64,000 bases of DNA from Pipra filicauda (lineage: Eukaryota; Chordata; Aves; Passeriformes; Pipridae). This document shows positions 20,748 to 33,067 of this stretch, piece by piece. The first letter of the stretch is position 1, and the number at the start of each line of letters is the position of its first letter. The stretch is from contig NW_024104509.1 in NCBI RefSeq assembly GCF_003945595.2, positions 496,001 to 560,000 of the forward strand, in the 5' to 3' direction. Made by a program: the position numbers and the translations under genes. A model generated the notes under the pieces. The model was not told the DNA's origin. It did no database searches and saw only the letters and a program-made list of their open reading frames with translations.

Positions 20748-21168
20748 CACATCTCCAGGATGGAGGACCACCGCCTCCCGAAGATCTTGCTTTATGGTGA
20801 ACTTGCCACTGGCTGCCGCAAGAGAGGAGCCCCGAAGAACAGATACAAGGACTCCCTGAAACAACATCTCAGCCTTGGCTATATTGATCACCATAACTGG
20901 TCTACTCTGGCCTCCAATCGGGAGGCCTGGAGACACACCATCTATAACGCAGTTGTCTCCTTTGAGAACGCACGCAGGATCGCTCTCAAGGAGAAAAGGC
21001 AACGCAGAAAGAACCGTGTCTTGCAGAATTTACCATCTAAGGAGTCTTTCTGCTGTGCCTTTTGCAATCGGATATGTCTGTCTCGTATTGGCCTCATAAG
21101 TCACCAACGTGCCTGTAACAAATGTGGATAGAGCCTTCCCAAATCTTCGTTCGTGAAGCCCAGCCATG
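20748..21168 (+). mobile_element. 5'-truncated RTE-like LINE, copy A
   Basis: The 421-bp body is bounded by a 12-bp direct repeat, ACACTTATATAC (20736-20747 and 21169-21180), which fixes both ends. It matches the last ~420 bp of the longer copy at 34665-35083 at roughly nine bases in ten. The C-terminal coding frame is still open (20762-21131) and ends with a CX2CX12HX3C zinc-finger-like motif. The 3' end stops at a single ATG of the tail. Confidence 0.9.
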
Positions 21169-21180
21169 ACACTTATATAC

Positions 21181-22959
21181 GATTACAAAAAAACTACATA
21201 CATATAAGAAAGAGAACCCCAACACCCCAGAAAAACCAAAAAACCCAGATATACATGCCAAGAAAGAACTAGCAAACAAAAATCTTAACACTTTCCTTAA
21301 GAACACAAAGTCCACACCACCAGATCCCTCCTCTCGAATTGGGAAAAAGTAACAGGGAGACTGTCTGCCTTCTCCTACTCTACCGGAAGAGATCTAACCT
21401 TCCGACTTCCTTCCCCCTTCTATTTATATTTCTGCTTACATCGAAAATAGAATGGAATATTGGGATATGGATACTTCCTTAGTTTCGACCTGGTTGCCAG
21501 GAAGCGGTCTAAACGAAACCACTACAGTTTGGTTTTTCTTTGTTCTGTTTTGTTCTCTGTTTTTAGTAAAACTGATATTCATTTTCCATACTTCACTCAA
21601 ACACCTCATAATTTCAAAATTTTTGTAATTCGAGGGGGAAGGGTTTTCTATTCCATTAGAGGTCCTACACCCTGGGACATAACTGTCAGTAAACCACGAG
21701 AATAATTTGGTGTTTCCCAACATAGGGCATTCAGAGAAAACGTGGAAAAAGAATAACAGTTTTGAATAATCCATCTGTGCATTGGATATAGAACCCCTCA
21801 GGCATCACATCAATTTATTCCTGTTTATTTGGCATGTATTCCTGCATATGTATTTTCCATTCATAGGTGTTTATGTCAAAACAGGTTCTAAAACCAAGGT
21901 AGCTGTAGCTGTTTTTCAGTTTGTAACTTAGATTCATGGGGTTGTAAATTCTATGTCGATAAGTCTCCTCTGGAATGTGTTTTCAGGGTTGTGTTCCTAC
22001 CCTAACCTAAAGCTGTTATTCCTGGAATTTTAGTGATAATGGCACCCAATCTGGGGGAGAAATGCAGGGGAGCATTTTTCCCCCAGTCCTTCACCTACTT
22101 CTCCTTCAGGTTCACTACAACAGTTTTTGAAGAGTTTAAATTCCCTCTGGATGTTCGAGATGTTTGGAAGTTTGCATATTTTGCTCTATCTTACGTCTGA
22201 AAGTAGGACTAAGAGCTGTCTGGAATGTGTCCAGGAGTTTTGATTGGCATGGGTTATGGGAGTACATGGGTAAGTTCTTGGAGATCGTTACTGCTCCAGT
22301 GACCTGGAAATTCACCCTTGAAGAACTGCAGGACCCTGTCAAGATGTTGAGATCAGTGAGGGGAAAGTGCCATGGTAGAGCTATGGAGGAGCAGCTTGTG
22401 GTTGCACGTGGAGCCCTGGCTACTGAAATGTCTCAGTTTAATCAGACTGAAGTGTTTTGCTAAGTAGGATGAGTTATGAGGAAGACCAAACTCCTCCCTC
22501 TAATTAGCAATTGTAAATCCAAAATTAAGAGGCTCCAATTGAGGAACTATGGAAAAAGGAAAAATAACATATATATGTATTGGTAGAACAACAGAAGAAC
22601 ACAAAACCAACCAAACAACAATCCTATACCCAAAAATCCCCTTCAAAAAGGGAAACAGTTCAGTACCTTTTGCCTTTTGGTGCAATTCTAATCATGATCA
22701 TGTAAGGGGGGTACTTTTGAATTAGATGATCAATGGAGCATAGAGGCGTGAGAACGAAATCATATTAGGATGTGAAACCAGCTAGAGTATGGTACAATGT
22801 AACTTATGGCAGAAGCTAATTGTAAGGTCCATTGTGCTTTTTAGCAAGTCAGCTTGATATCCCCTATTATCAGAGCTGAGTTTTTCCTTGTTTTTGCTAC
22901 ATATTGCAAGATAGATACATCTACCCTTGAAACACAATGGTAGAGGTCATACATAGGGG
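21181..22959. other. Unassigned non-coding sequence
   Basis: A-rich DNA near 21180-21300 gives way to unremarkable sequence. Two open frames of 99-112 codons (21774-21436 minus, 22164-22463 plus) show no domain that I recognise. Confidence 0.4.
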
Positions 22960-22987
22960 TGAGAAAGATGATGATGGGAGGAAGATG

Positions 22988-23650
22988 ATGTGGGCAGGGG
23001 TCGCTCGCCCCTTGCCCTACAAGTAGGGCATGTGCAGACTGTTGCCATTAGGTAATGATTAGGTGGTGTTTGGCTGCCATTCAGGCATCACCTTATACTA
23101 CGTACTGGCCCTACGTAGTGTAATGTGGAACTGATAAAAATGGGGTGTCGGAGCTGCTGAGTCGAGCGATACTCATCCTACCACCGAGACTGTGTTGCTC
23201 CGCGGGGACACCCGCTAAGCACGGGCACCGACCAGCTGCTGCAGGTCCTGACAGCCCTGGCCTGTCTGTGTGGGTAAGCACAGGTTATTGATAGGAAGCA
23301 ACTGAGAGAACAAACTTTTTAATATCCTTTTAGTGTTCCTTTAATTCCCCTTTTATGTTTATAGTATTTTTCCTTTAGTTTCCCTCTTTACTAACCAATA
23401 TCATGTTATCCATAATATTGTGTTAAGATCCTTTTTTGGTATTCCTTTTTTTTTTCACTAGTTAATACTGTACTAAATGCTGTTCATAGTATTTGTTTTA
23501 ATGCCACCCGATAAGATAGTTATTTTGTATCCTTTTTTAGTTTTTAATTCCTCTTGCTAAGTTTATTACTATTATTATTATTCTCACTGTAATAAAAGAT
23601 ATTTTGTGTGCTTGAGTATTTTTTGGCACTTGTCTTTATTCCGGACATGT
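22988..23650 (+). repeat. LTR-like sequence, possibly 5' LTR of the adjacent ERVL remnant
   Basis: Two perfect 8-bp hairpins lie at 23013-23030 and 23097-23119. They are followed by GATAAAAATGG and a GC-richer leader-like block (23140-23275), then a T-rich stretch with AATAAA near 23590. An ERVL-type gag remnant begins about 730 bp downstream. I could not define the ends or a target duplication, so the assignment is an inference. Confidence 0.3.
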
Positions 23651-24384
23651 ATCCGAACGTACTGCTACAGATCAGCAGGGGCACCGTTGGATCACTGGAG
23701 GAGCAGAGCCTGCAGTGCTCGGTGTTGGTCAGCAGGGGGCGCTGTTGGGCTCTGGCGGTTGCCACGTGAGGCCCCGGAGCGCGGGAGAAGCCGAAAATGG
23801 AGATCTTCCACACACCGAGAAGGGGAAGGGAAAAAGGGGGAAAAAGGCTGTTCCCACAAAACTCACACTGTCTGCAGCTGACTGTGGCCTGGAATTCCCC
23901 CTTTTCCTCAATGAACACATGCCACTGCCAACACAGGAGCAGAGGAGGGAGAAGGCCGACTTCCTCCCCAAAAAGTTCCTCTGCAGGTGGGTCAAACCCC
24001 TCCAATGAAGTCTGAGCAGGTCTGGGCTGGGGGCAGAACAGGGTGCAGGCAAGCCGAGGCCAGAAAACAGCCAGATGACCAGGCTGAAAACAGAGTGAAC
24101 CTCTGACCCCTCAAACACACATCTTGCCTGAGTTAAGGCAAAGGTGAAGTGTCCCATTTCTGAGTAGGGAAGAAAAAAAACTCATTACCCCTTCTCACAG
24201 TTTTTAGGAGGGCCATCAGCTTGGCATGCAGGTCTGCTAGTTAGTTCTTTTGTGTTGATCAATCACCCAAGGCAAACCACCCTCCCCCATTCAACATCTT
24301 TCTTTTACAGAGAGGCAAGGGGAAAGAAAAAAATTTCCTGCTTGGTTTTTTAGAACAAGTAAACCTAAGACACGAAAGCTGCTT

Positions 24385-25494
24385 GGTATGGTGCAGCACC
24401 TTCAGGAGGAAAAGAAAGAAAACAAAACACCTGACACCATGGCATCTCAGAGTGTAACACAACCAGAAGGACAACGCAAGCCAATGGAAGTTGCCCCTAT
24501 CCAAATGAGAAAATACAAGACCAAATTGTTTCACCCAGTAGATGACGATGGGGAGGTGAGACCCTCACAAATAACAGACCCAGAAATAATCACCGAGTAT
24601 CTTTGATAATTTCTGTAATTTGTGGAGAGACATCACTCAAGGACTGGATGAACCTATTCTGACTTCGTTGATTTGAGTCTGGAATCTTATGGGTGAAGGT
24701 GCACTGCTTGGCGGTAGCAAAGCAAGGCATTTAGGATCCCAGTCTCAGGATGTGGGTACTAACTAGGGAGTCAGAACCCCTCCATCTCCAAACACGGCTT
24801 TTAAGAAGCATAAGAGAGAGGTTTGCTCGCAGAAACAATCTGCAGGGGAATCACCTTTTTACCTGGGAGACCATGGAAGATGGGATCCAATGTCTGAGAG
24901 AAATGGCACTGTTAGAGATACTTTTCACAAGGGACAAGCAATCCAATAGTGACCCTGACAAGGTCAAGTGTCCATCACAGATGTGGTGGAACCTCGATGT
25001 GCAGGGCCACCATATATGTTGATTTCCTGGTGACAATGCACTGGAATGAAAACAAAGAAACAGTAGGCTCTATGATGAGTACACTCAGGACATATAATGA
25101 GATTGTCCATGCCCCACTATGGGCCCATATCTCTTCTGCCGAGAAATTAGTTGTGGACCTCTGGGCAACTATGACCACAAAAAACTCAAGAGAGGAGTTT
25201 AAAGAGAGCATTGTCCATGTCTCACCAGTGCAAAATGGAGCCCTGCTATCCAGAATAGGCATCCCCTGGCTAGAGAGAGAGGGTACACTACATAGGGCAA
25301 CCTGTGGTTTATCCCACGAACATGGGGAAGACATGAGTAAATGGGAGAGAAAACCCACCTATGCTTTATCAGTACGGGCACAGGAGTTAAAAGGAAAAAT
25401 GACCAGAGGCAATTCCATGAGGATGGATGTAGCCCCAGTCTTCCATGGGCAAGCCCCTAGACAGAACCGGAGGGGACTTATCTTCTCTGTTTGA
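24385..25494 (+). pseudogene. gag: ERVL-type gag remnant
   Basis: Three plus-strand pieces (24388-24606, 24750-25022, 24949-25494) in two frames add up to one decayed gag. Recognisable blocks are RERFARRNNLQ, WETMEDGIQ.LRE, and near the end HGEDMSKWERKPT and GQAPRQNRR. These are typical of avian ERVL-like elements. Internal stops near 24607 and 24670 and frameshifts make it non-coding. No pro or pol follows on this strand, so this is a separate insertion from the ERVL pol fragment at 29677-35925. Confidence 0.6.
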
Positions 25495-26589
25495 CTGAAT
25501 AAAAGTTAGTGGTGGTTTGAAGGTTTGTTTTGCTTCAAAACAAAGAAAAAGAGTCTGGAAATAAGGAGAAAAACTCTGGGAGCAGGACAAAAAACCACAG
25601 CAGTATAATTTCCCAACAGAAGCTAATACAGTTCTTCAGCAGGGAGACCAAAAAAAGTGTTCACAATACAATTGCAATAGAAACCTCAATTTCTACAGTA
25701 CATTTGTTTCTGTAAAGTAGTCCGTTGCCCAGAGAAAAAGATTCAAGTGGACTCAGATAACTGCCCTCTAATAATCCATATTGCAAGTCCCTTATGCTCC
25801 TTGCTCTATGGAAAGGCAGGTTTCTCAAGCATGAATTGCAGGTGGCCTTTCTGAGATGCCAGGCCTGCACAGCATGACAGCTGAATGCAAAACAATGCAG
25901 TTAGTAGGGAATGTTGCTTCAGCAATTAATCATGTTGTTCCTGCAGGCAAAAATTTTGGTACTTTTAAACCTTCTTCAGTGAGTAAAAAGTGACAGAAAT
26001 CACACACATCTTGTAAAAGTCAACAAAGGTTGCAGATGACCTTTCTGCATTTTGTTTGTGGTCAGGCTCTTTGGAGATAAAGTGCATGGGAAAGAGTCGC
26101 AGCATTACACTCTGCTTTCACGCCAGGTCTGTGTTTGTCACATTTCCAACAAGCAGCAGGAAACTAGCAACACTGAAATCTCAACAACATGCAGCCTTTT
26201 CTGAGCTCCTCTGGATCCATATTTTAGTCCTGCTGTATGTTTGGTCCATTAGCAGGGGCTCTGCCCTCACTGTAGGCCTGAAGTCCATTTGTGCAAAATA
26301 GCAAAACATTTGGGGCGGAGGGCAGCATCCCAAAATGCCCATCTCTAGATCCTTCTAGGCTTACCGTTTTTTGTCCATGTACTTGGCTGCCAGTGAAGCA
26401 GGTAAGGTTTGGTATATCTATCCCCCACTGAGACCCCCGGATGCTGCAGTTCGCAGTATACTGAAGAACATCAAAAAGGCGAAATACAAGGTTATTGATG
26501 AATGTGTTTCTAAAAGCACACAGCATGGAAAAAAAGCCAGAGTCTAACCATGGAAGAGAGAAAAGGAGAGAAGTATCACGGCATATTTC

Positions 26590-26590
<1 letters not shown>
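25495..26590. other. Unassigned non-coding sequence
   Basis: Short open frames without recognisable domains. GAATAAAAG at 25498 could be an old polyadenylation site after the ERVL remnant. Confidence 0.4.
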
Positions 26591-26664
<74 letters not shown>

Positions 26665-26691
26665 ATCTATCTATCCATCTATCCATCTATC
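26591..26691. repeat. TATC/TCTA microsatellite
   Basis: About 100 bp of nearly perfect four-base repeats, ending with a few ATCC variants. Confidence 0.95.
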
Positions 26692-29676
26692 ATTTCACAT
26701 GGCAGTATGGCACAAACAAATGTTTTATCTAAGCACTGATTTGTACAATTAAAGCAGAAGGGTTTCAGGGCCTAATTATAAATTCAGATCATACATGAAT
26801 ATATATTTCAATATATTACTATTGAGTGACTTCCCAGCATAAAGGAGTTATCTCAATATGTCAGTCCACGCTGCAACCAAACTCAAAATGATTCATCTTT
26901 CCCCTCAGAACATTAAATTTAAAAGTTATTTAACGGAGAGCTGTTCAGTTAAATGAGCTGAGAAGGAAAGGTAAATTCTAGACATCCAGGACGATATTCA
27001 GCTGGGCTGCAGGATTAGGGCTGTACTTCTTGGAAGGGTGCCTTTTTGCAGTATTAAAACAGTTTTCATGAGCTTTATGTCTGTAAACTTAAAAAAAAGT
27101 TGAAAGGTATAAAAAAAAAACGTCGGGGAGAGAGAAGAACGTATCTGTGTTTTCCTAAGGTTAGGAAGACACTCTAAATTAATGTAATTGCCCACTCAAC
27201 ACTGTGATACCATTCTGAGAGAAGCTCAAAGGTGGAGTATTAATCAAATCCAGCAATTATCAGGGCATAATGCATAAACAAATCAATCAATAAAATTCTC
27301 AGAAGGAAGCTTTTTTCTCATGTTTATATAAAAGGAAATACAAGCAGCATATGAAATCCTTTCTATCTGAAGAAGTGGAAAGTTCTACCTTCAAATTCAT
27401 TGGATCTCATTCCATTCTGCCTTCAGCATAAGCCAACATAATAAATTACAGTTGGAGAACGTTTATTTTTTCCCCCTTTACAGCAAGAGTAGCTGAAGGT
27501 ATGACTTCTCAAGCAGTGAAACAATAAACAATTCTCAATTCCTCAACTCAGTGATGCTTATGTGCCTTTGTACATTACTTTGCTGAGCTCTACAACAGTA
27601 TAAAACAGTATAAATAAAGGGTTGCTTCAATTTGTGTGAATTCACAAGTTTTTTCAGTGCTACAGCAGATTGCTACGAGGTGCCAATTTGGAAGGGACAT
27701 TGTTAAAATATGAGAGCAAGATTTTTACCTCATGTTGTTGAATTTTACAGAAGCTTAAGTTTAAACTCATGTTCCCTGAGCACTTTTAATGAAGTAGGTG
27801 GTAGAGATTTGTGGTTTTGTTTTTTTTCCTACAGGGCCTGTAATATGATTTTAGGGTGTATAATTATCTTATTCAAGGAGTTCATCCCTGTTCACAATAA
27901 AAGTAAGTTCATGATCTTCTGAAGTGAAAAAACACTGTATTACTACTTTTTTTCCTAATACAGAATATTCACAGTTAACAGTTACTTAATTGGTTTCTCT
28001 GGCCTGTTGTCATTTGTCTGTTCTTCAAGATGCTAGAAAGTATTTAAGGCTTAGTGCTAACAAAGTATAGGCTCACACAGAAGGATTCACAGGGGCAGAC
28101 AGTCGCTTACCATGCTGCCATCAGGCTGGTGATGACACTAGAGCGGGAGGCACACATATAAAGAACATATGCCAAGGATACAAATGATAGGCTGCAAAAA
28201 TTTTTTCAGGTTTTTAATAGCAGCAAGCTAAAAAAAGTTACAGCTATTCTTGAGAGTACAAATCTTGGTTTTGCAACATTCCCTTTTGATGCCTCAGAGT
28301 TTTTTAGATTTTTTACCTTTTGTAGATTTTAGAAGTAGTTGTGTAGTAAATGTAGATTTTAATGTAGCTGTATTATATCCCTTACCCTTTAATATAATAG
28401 TTAATATATACCCAACCCTATTACCCCATTTCATATCAATCCCTCTAAATTCTATTAGTGTGTTTAGTCTTCTTTTCAAAGTAGAATGGAAGAAAAAACA
28501 CCTCTGTTTAAGAACATCACACCCTAAGCCTGGACCAGAAGATATCACACAGACACAGCAACCTTTAAGCCCAGAACTTTGGAGGAGCTCCAAGGACTGT
28601 TATGTTCTGGGAAGAAGATGAAGATGAGGAAGAAGGGGTCCCAAAGATCCCAAATCCAATTCCTGGAGGGGTGTATCACGGGGCAGAACTGGGCAGGACC
28701 AGGGAGTGCATAGATCTGGGATTGGATGGACCTTATTATAAAATCATAGAACCACTGTCTGGGGCATGTGTGTTGTGTGTTTTCCCCCAGGCCTGAGGCC
28801 TGATTAAAGGACCAGCTCTTTTTATCTTATCTTATATGCTAAATTGGCCTAGAGTCTTTTTCTCCATGATCTCTTTAGGCAACATTTTTTTTAATATTTG
28901 CAGTAACTGATAGTTCAAGACTGTATGACACCAAGCTGTGAAGGGAAATACAACTGATCTAAATTTACAGTAAATAATCTTTTTAAGGAAGGTGGGAGAA
29001 TGAAAGTGATCAGGAGTGAAGGAGTGAGTGACAAGAGATAAGAAGGGATTCTTGACAGTCAGAGGTTTCTACTCACTTCTGCAGAGTAGAAGCCCTAGTC
29101 TACTGAGCTTACTTTTCCTGTTAAAATGACAGTGTGTGGCTGTTTACCTTGGCTGAAAGCCAGGTGTCCACTGAGCCTGCGCTGTCCCCCCAAGGGGAAA
29201 CAAAAAAAACCGTGAAAAACCCGGGCTTACCAAGGAATAAAGTTTATATTTACATGGAGGAAAAAAAGAAGAGACTAATAATGCTACAAACACACTGGCA
29301 AAGGAAACTAACAGTAAAAAATTCTACCTCCCCCACAGAATGGCATATTGGACAGATGTAGCTGCCTACAGGGCCATCCTGGAAGAAAGAAGAAGGGCCG
29401 AGCTAATTCTCCCTTCCCTCTTATAGTTGGACTGATGTAACATGGTATGGAATATCCTGTTCCTCCTGGAAAGAGGAACTGTTATTTTACTACACAAACA
29501 CATTACAATTTCCACCCTTTATTCCATACCATTTTATGCCATGCCCATATCCCCATTATTCGCCTATATCCCGTGCTTGTACAGGTCTTGTCTACTATGG
29601 TGGTCTCATCATTGAGCACCAGCATCAGCTTAGTTCGGATCTTCCTCGTCCGGTGACTCTTCCTGCAACATACAAC
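26692..29676. other. Unassigned non-coding sequence
   Basis: Mostly AT-rich. A block at 28480-28860 with an acidic open frame (28602-28796) and a TGATTAAAGG-type end looks retroelement-like but could not be assigned. Confidence 0.35.
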
Positions 29677-30030
29677 TCAGAATACAAAGTAGATTTCTCC
29701 CAAGGTTAAAACTCCTTGAGGCACACACTGAGTTTCCCCATTTTCCGTCATTATCCACCAAGTGTATCCAGGTCCTCGAGCAAAGACAATCCCACAAATG
29801 GGTTTGCCTTTGCTTGAGGGAGGGTTAACCCAAACTGCTTTACCTAACATACCTCTCAAGTGAATTACTGGGACTTTGTCTCCATCTACAGTGTGAAGGG
29901 GCTCTGTTCGGGCAGGGTCTGCTTGACTGACGGAGCCTCTAGTGTTGACTAGCCAAGTAACCTTTGCTAGATGCTGATCCCAATTTTTTGACAGTCCCCC
30001 CACCCAATGCCTTCAGAGTAGTTTTCAGCA
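29677..30030 (-). pseudogene. pol: ERVL integrase C-terminal fragment
   Basis: From right to left the minus strand reads NLLKTTLKALGGG, then after a small frameshift SKNWDQHLAKVTWLVNTRG and a long open stretch to about 29677. These blocks belong to the C-terminal half of avian ERVL integrase. The fragment is continuous with 35925-35096 once the inserted LINE is discounted: the 12-bp repeat TAGTTTTCAGCA occurs at 30019-30030 and again at 35096-35107. Confidence 0.8.
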
Positions 30031-30180
30031 GGTTGGAAGCCCGCGGGTCACCCGTGCGGGGTCCCTTCCCCCTCAGGCCCGTGGGCCGCCCCTGGGCCCC
30101 CCCCGCCATCAGGCCCGTGTGGCCCAGGGCCGCCCCTGGGCCCGCGTGGGGCCGCCGCACCCCCCCATCCTCCCCCCCAG
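30031..30180 (+). promoter_or_regulatory. GC-rich 5' leader of the RTE-like LINE
   Basis: Very GC-rich with two tandem copies of a ~40-bp unit starting CAGGCCCGTG (about 30076 and 30111). LINE 5' leaders commonly hold an internal promoter, so that role is inferred. Confidence 0.45.
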
Positions 30181-31194
30181 CAGGAGAAAGGAGAGAGGGA
30201 GCTTCGCCAGCGTGGCTTTGTGCCCTTGTGAGAATGGAGAGTGGAAGCCTCAAAGCACACAGAGGTTTGCCGGTCTGGTTTGGGGGAATGAGGGGGGAAG
30301 GGAAGGGTACCAGGCAGGCCATGGGGGTCCTCGGACTGGAGGGTGGGCAGGTACGTGGTGCATGGGAAGATATGAGGTAAAACAGTGCGGGGAGGATAAG
30401 GTCAGGATGGATAATGGTTTTCTCTGGGGGTTGGGGGTCTCGACCGGGCTGGGGCCTGGAGAAGTACTTGAGCCCTAGGTGGGTATGGGGGCTGGAATGG
30501 TTTTGTTCGTTTGTTTTTGGCTCACCTGCAGCTACTGCCCAGGTTCAGTATGTTCTGGATATATTTGTTACATCCTGAAAGGGTGGTCAGGACAAACGGT
30601 TGACCCTGGGTGTTTCCCTGGGATTGAATATAGACAGGTGACAGAAAAGTAGGAAGTGTAAGACTTGCCCTAATCGTTTTAATAGTAGGATTGTAGCCTG
30701 TGTACCCCATGTGGTTGCGAGCTATGCTGGTGATGGTACATGACTTCATTAGGGTCACCCATGCCAGACAGGTCAAAACTGCAGGGTCAGATACAATACA
30801 TCCTTGGGTAGGATGAGCTCATTAGCCTTCTGGCAGTCATCCTAGGAGAAGGAAAACTCTAATCCTAAACCCGGGCAGATGGAGCTCGCTTAGCCCTGTA
30901 AGGCCATCCATCTAAAAGAAGGTCACTCTAATTAAACCTATGTCCTGAGGACCTCACTGCCACCATCCAAGCTCACTTGGCCCTAAACCTTAGGGTGCAC
31001 TGGAAGCCACAGACCTAGCCCTGCATTCATGTGGTCCAGGATATTGGTCATTTGAGACTGACCGGAGATGACAGTCTCTTTGGGCAGCATCCTGAATGTC
31101 CAAGCAGCCTTTACAAGGAGAGCACTGTTTGCTCCACTCGGAGAGGGGCCTAGAAAAGGTGGCCTAAACAAAGCTCATCTCCACCTTCACCCGG

Positions 31195-31521
31195 TTGGTT
31201 AACTGCAGGCCAACGGGCATCTTCTTCCAATGCAGTTGCACAAAGATCAAAAGACAAAGGCATACACCTGCCTCCAAACATGTACCCAAATTAACTCTAG
31301 GATGTTGGAATATCAGAACCATGCTCGATTCTGCGGATAGCGGACGTCCTGAGCGTCGTTCTGCCGTAACCACCCATGAACTGGCTCGTCTTAACATCGA
31401 CATTGCTGCTCTCAGTGAAGTTCGCCTTCACGAGGAAGGCAGCCTCAGAGAACATGGTGCCGGTTACACACTCTTTTGGTCAGGTAAACCCAGAACCGAA
31501 AAGCATATCTCAGGAGTTGGC
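31195..31521 (+). pseudogene. RTE-like LINE ORF: endonuclease N-terminal part
   Basis: The frame holds GCWNIRTMLD, then ELARLNIDIAALSEVRL and GYTLFWSGKP. These are the first blocks of an apurinic-type endonuclease found in LINE proteins and in CFDP2-like domesticated copies. The frame is cut by the solo LTR at 31522. Discounting the LTR and one 6-bp duplication leaves the frame in phase with the part at 32088, so the ORF was open when the LTR inserted. Confidence 0.75.
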
Positions 31522-32081
31522 TGTGGTGGAGGAAGAATCAGAGTGGGAGAAATACCAGGCATGGAGAAAAATATATGAAAACTAAATGGACATTCTCATG
31601 TTGAACTGGACATTTACTGGACGGACAGTTTTTCCCCAGTTTCACCCCAGTTTGTTGTTATACTGTGGTGAATTCCTATGTACCCCAGTTTATTGTTGAA
31701 AATTTTATATCCTCCATATTGTCTCCTTCTTCCCTCACATTTTCCCGCCTAAACTTGTTTACTCCCGTGTCCTCCACTGCTTTCCCGTTCCTCCGCACCT
31801 GATTGGCTACAGTTTGCTGCAGTGCGGAGAGAGCTCCCATTGGCCCATTCCCCTGGAGACCCAAGGTTGCCACCCACCTTTCCCCTGTCTCCCAACCACT
31901 ACTCTCCCTGAGCTGCCCGTCTCTTGCTCCTCCCTAAGCCTGAGTCCACCCCCTGAACCTACCTTATTTAAGTCGCTGTTACCCTTAATAAAGTCGGCAT
32001 TGCTTCCCGAACCCTCAACTGTGTCCTGACCCTCATTGCAGTGCCGTGGTCCCATTTCCCTCACCCCCGCGGACTGTGGCA
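31522..32081 (+). mobile_element. Solo LTR inside the RTE-like LINE
   Basis: The element is 560 bp with TG...CA ends, flanked by GTTGGC on both sides (31516-31521 and 32082-32087). It has a TATTTAA box (31965-31971) and AATAAA (31987-31992). It belongs to the provirus 1 family. Its U3 begins with the same open frame (EWEKYQAWRKIYEN, stop), which here happens to extend an open frame entering from the LINE. Confidence 0.93.
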
Positions 32082-33030
32082 GTTGGCTTCATGATCAAAA
32101 ACTCTATTGTTCCAAAACTCGAGAATCTGCCAACAGGTCACTCTGACCGCATTATCTTCCTACGCCTTCCACTCCCCAACAAGCAACACGTTGTCCTCTT
32201 TAGTATATATGCCCCAACTCTCCAAGCTGACCCTGCTGAAAAAGATGAATTTTACACTGACCTGCGCCGCTTTACCCAAAAGGTGCCTGCAGAGGATAAG
32301 ATCATTATCCTTGGTGATTTCAACGCCAGAGTAGGTAAGAATTTTGAAGCCTGGAAAGGAATATTAGGCAAGCATGGTGTTGGAAACGGCAACGATAATG
32401 GTCGACTTCTAGAATTCTGTGTGGAGCAACAGCTCACCATCACTAATACTATCTTTCAGCAGAAAGATAGTCTGAAGACAACCTGGATGCACCCCAGATC
32501 TAAGCATTGGCACCTCATCGATTATGTCCTGGTGCAACGGAGAGATGTTCGCGATGTCCTCCATACCTGCATGATGCCCAGTGCAGAATGCCAAACAGAT
32601 CATCGGCTTGTGCGCTGTAAACTCAACTTCAATCTCAAATTCAAACCTAAAAGGGGCAATATCCCAAGGAGAAGACTCCCAAGTAAACAATCTCCAATCA
32701 GACACAGTTAGAGACAGATTCCAGGCAAACCTTCAAACTAGGCTTGAAAACCATTCCACAGATTCTGCAGATTCCTCTCCTGAAACAATTTGGCACCATA
32801 TTAAAAACAGCATCCTGCAATCCTCCGAAGAATCCTTAGGGTTCTCCCTCAAGAAGAACAAGGACTGGTTTGACGAAAGCAATCAAGAAATCCAGGACTT
32901 GTTGAGGAAGAAGAGAACCGCCCACCAAGCACACCTTGCACTGCCATCCTGTCACACAAGAAAAACAGCCTTTCATCTCGCATGCAGCAAGCTCCAACAG
33001 AAACTCCGTGACATCCAGAACAAGTGGTAG
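32082..33030 (+). pseudogene. RTE-like LINE ORF: endonuclease C-terminal part and linker
   Basis: The catalytic GDFNAR block lies near 32313-32330 and a TDHRLV block near 32596. Both are standard for apurinic-type endonucleases. A frameshift near 32640-32690 moves the frame. The linker continues to a TAG at 33028-33030, where related proteins would have a Trp codon. Confidence 0.75.
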
Positions 33031-33067
33031 ATCGATCTAGCTGAAAAAAACTCAATTATGCACAGAT

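Noticed and set aside
26550..26732. 60-codon frame rich in Ser, Ile and Tyr
   Set aside because: It is a translation of the TATC microsatellite.
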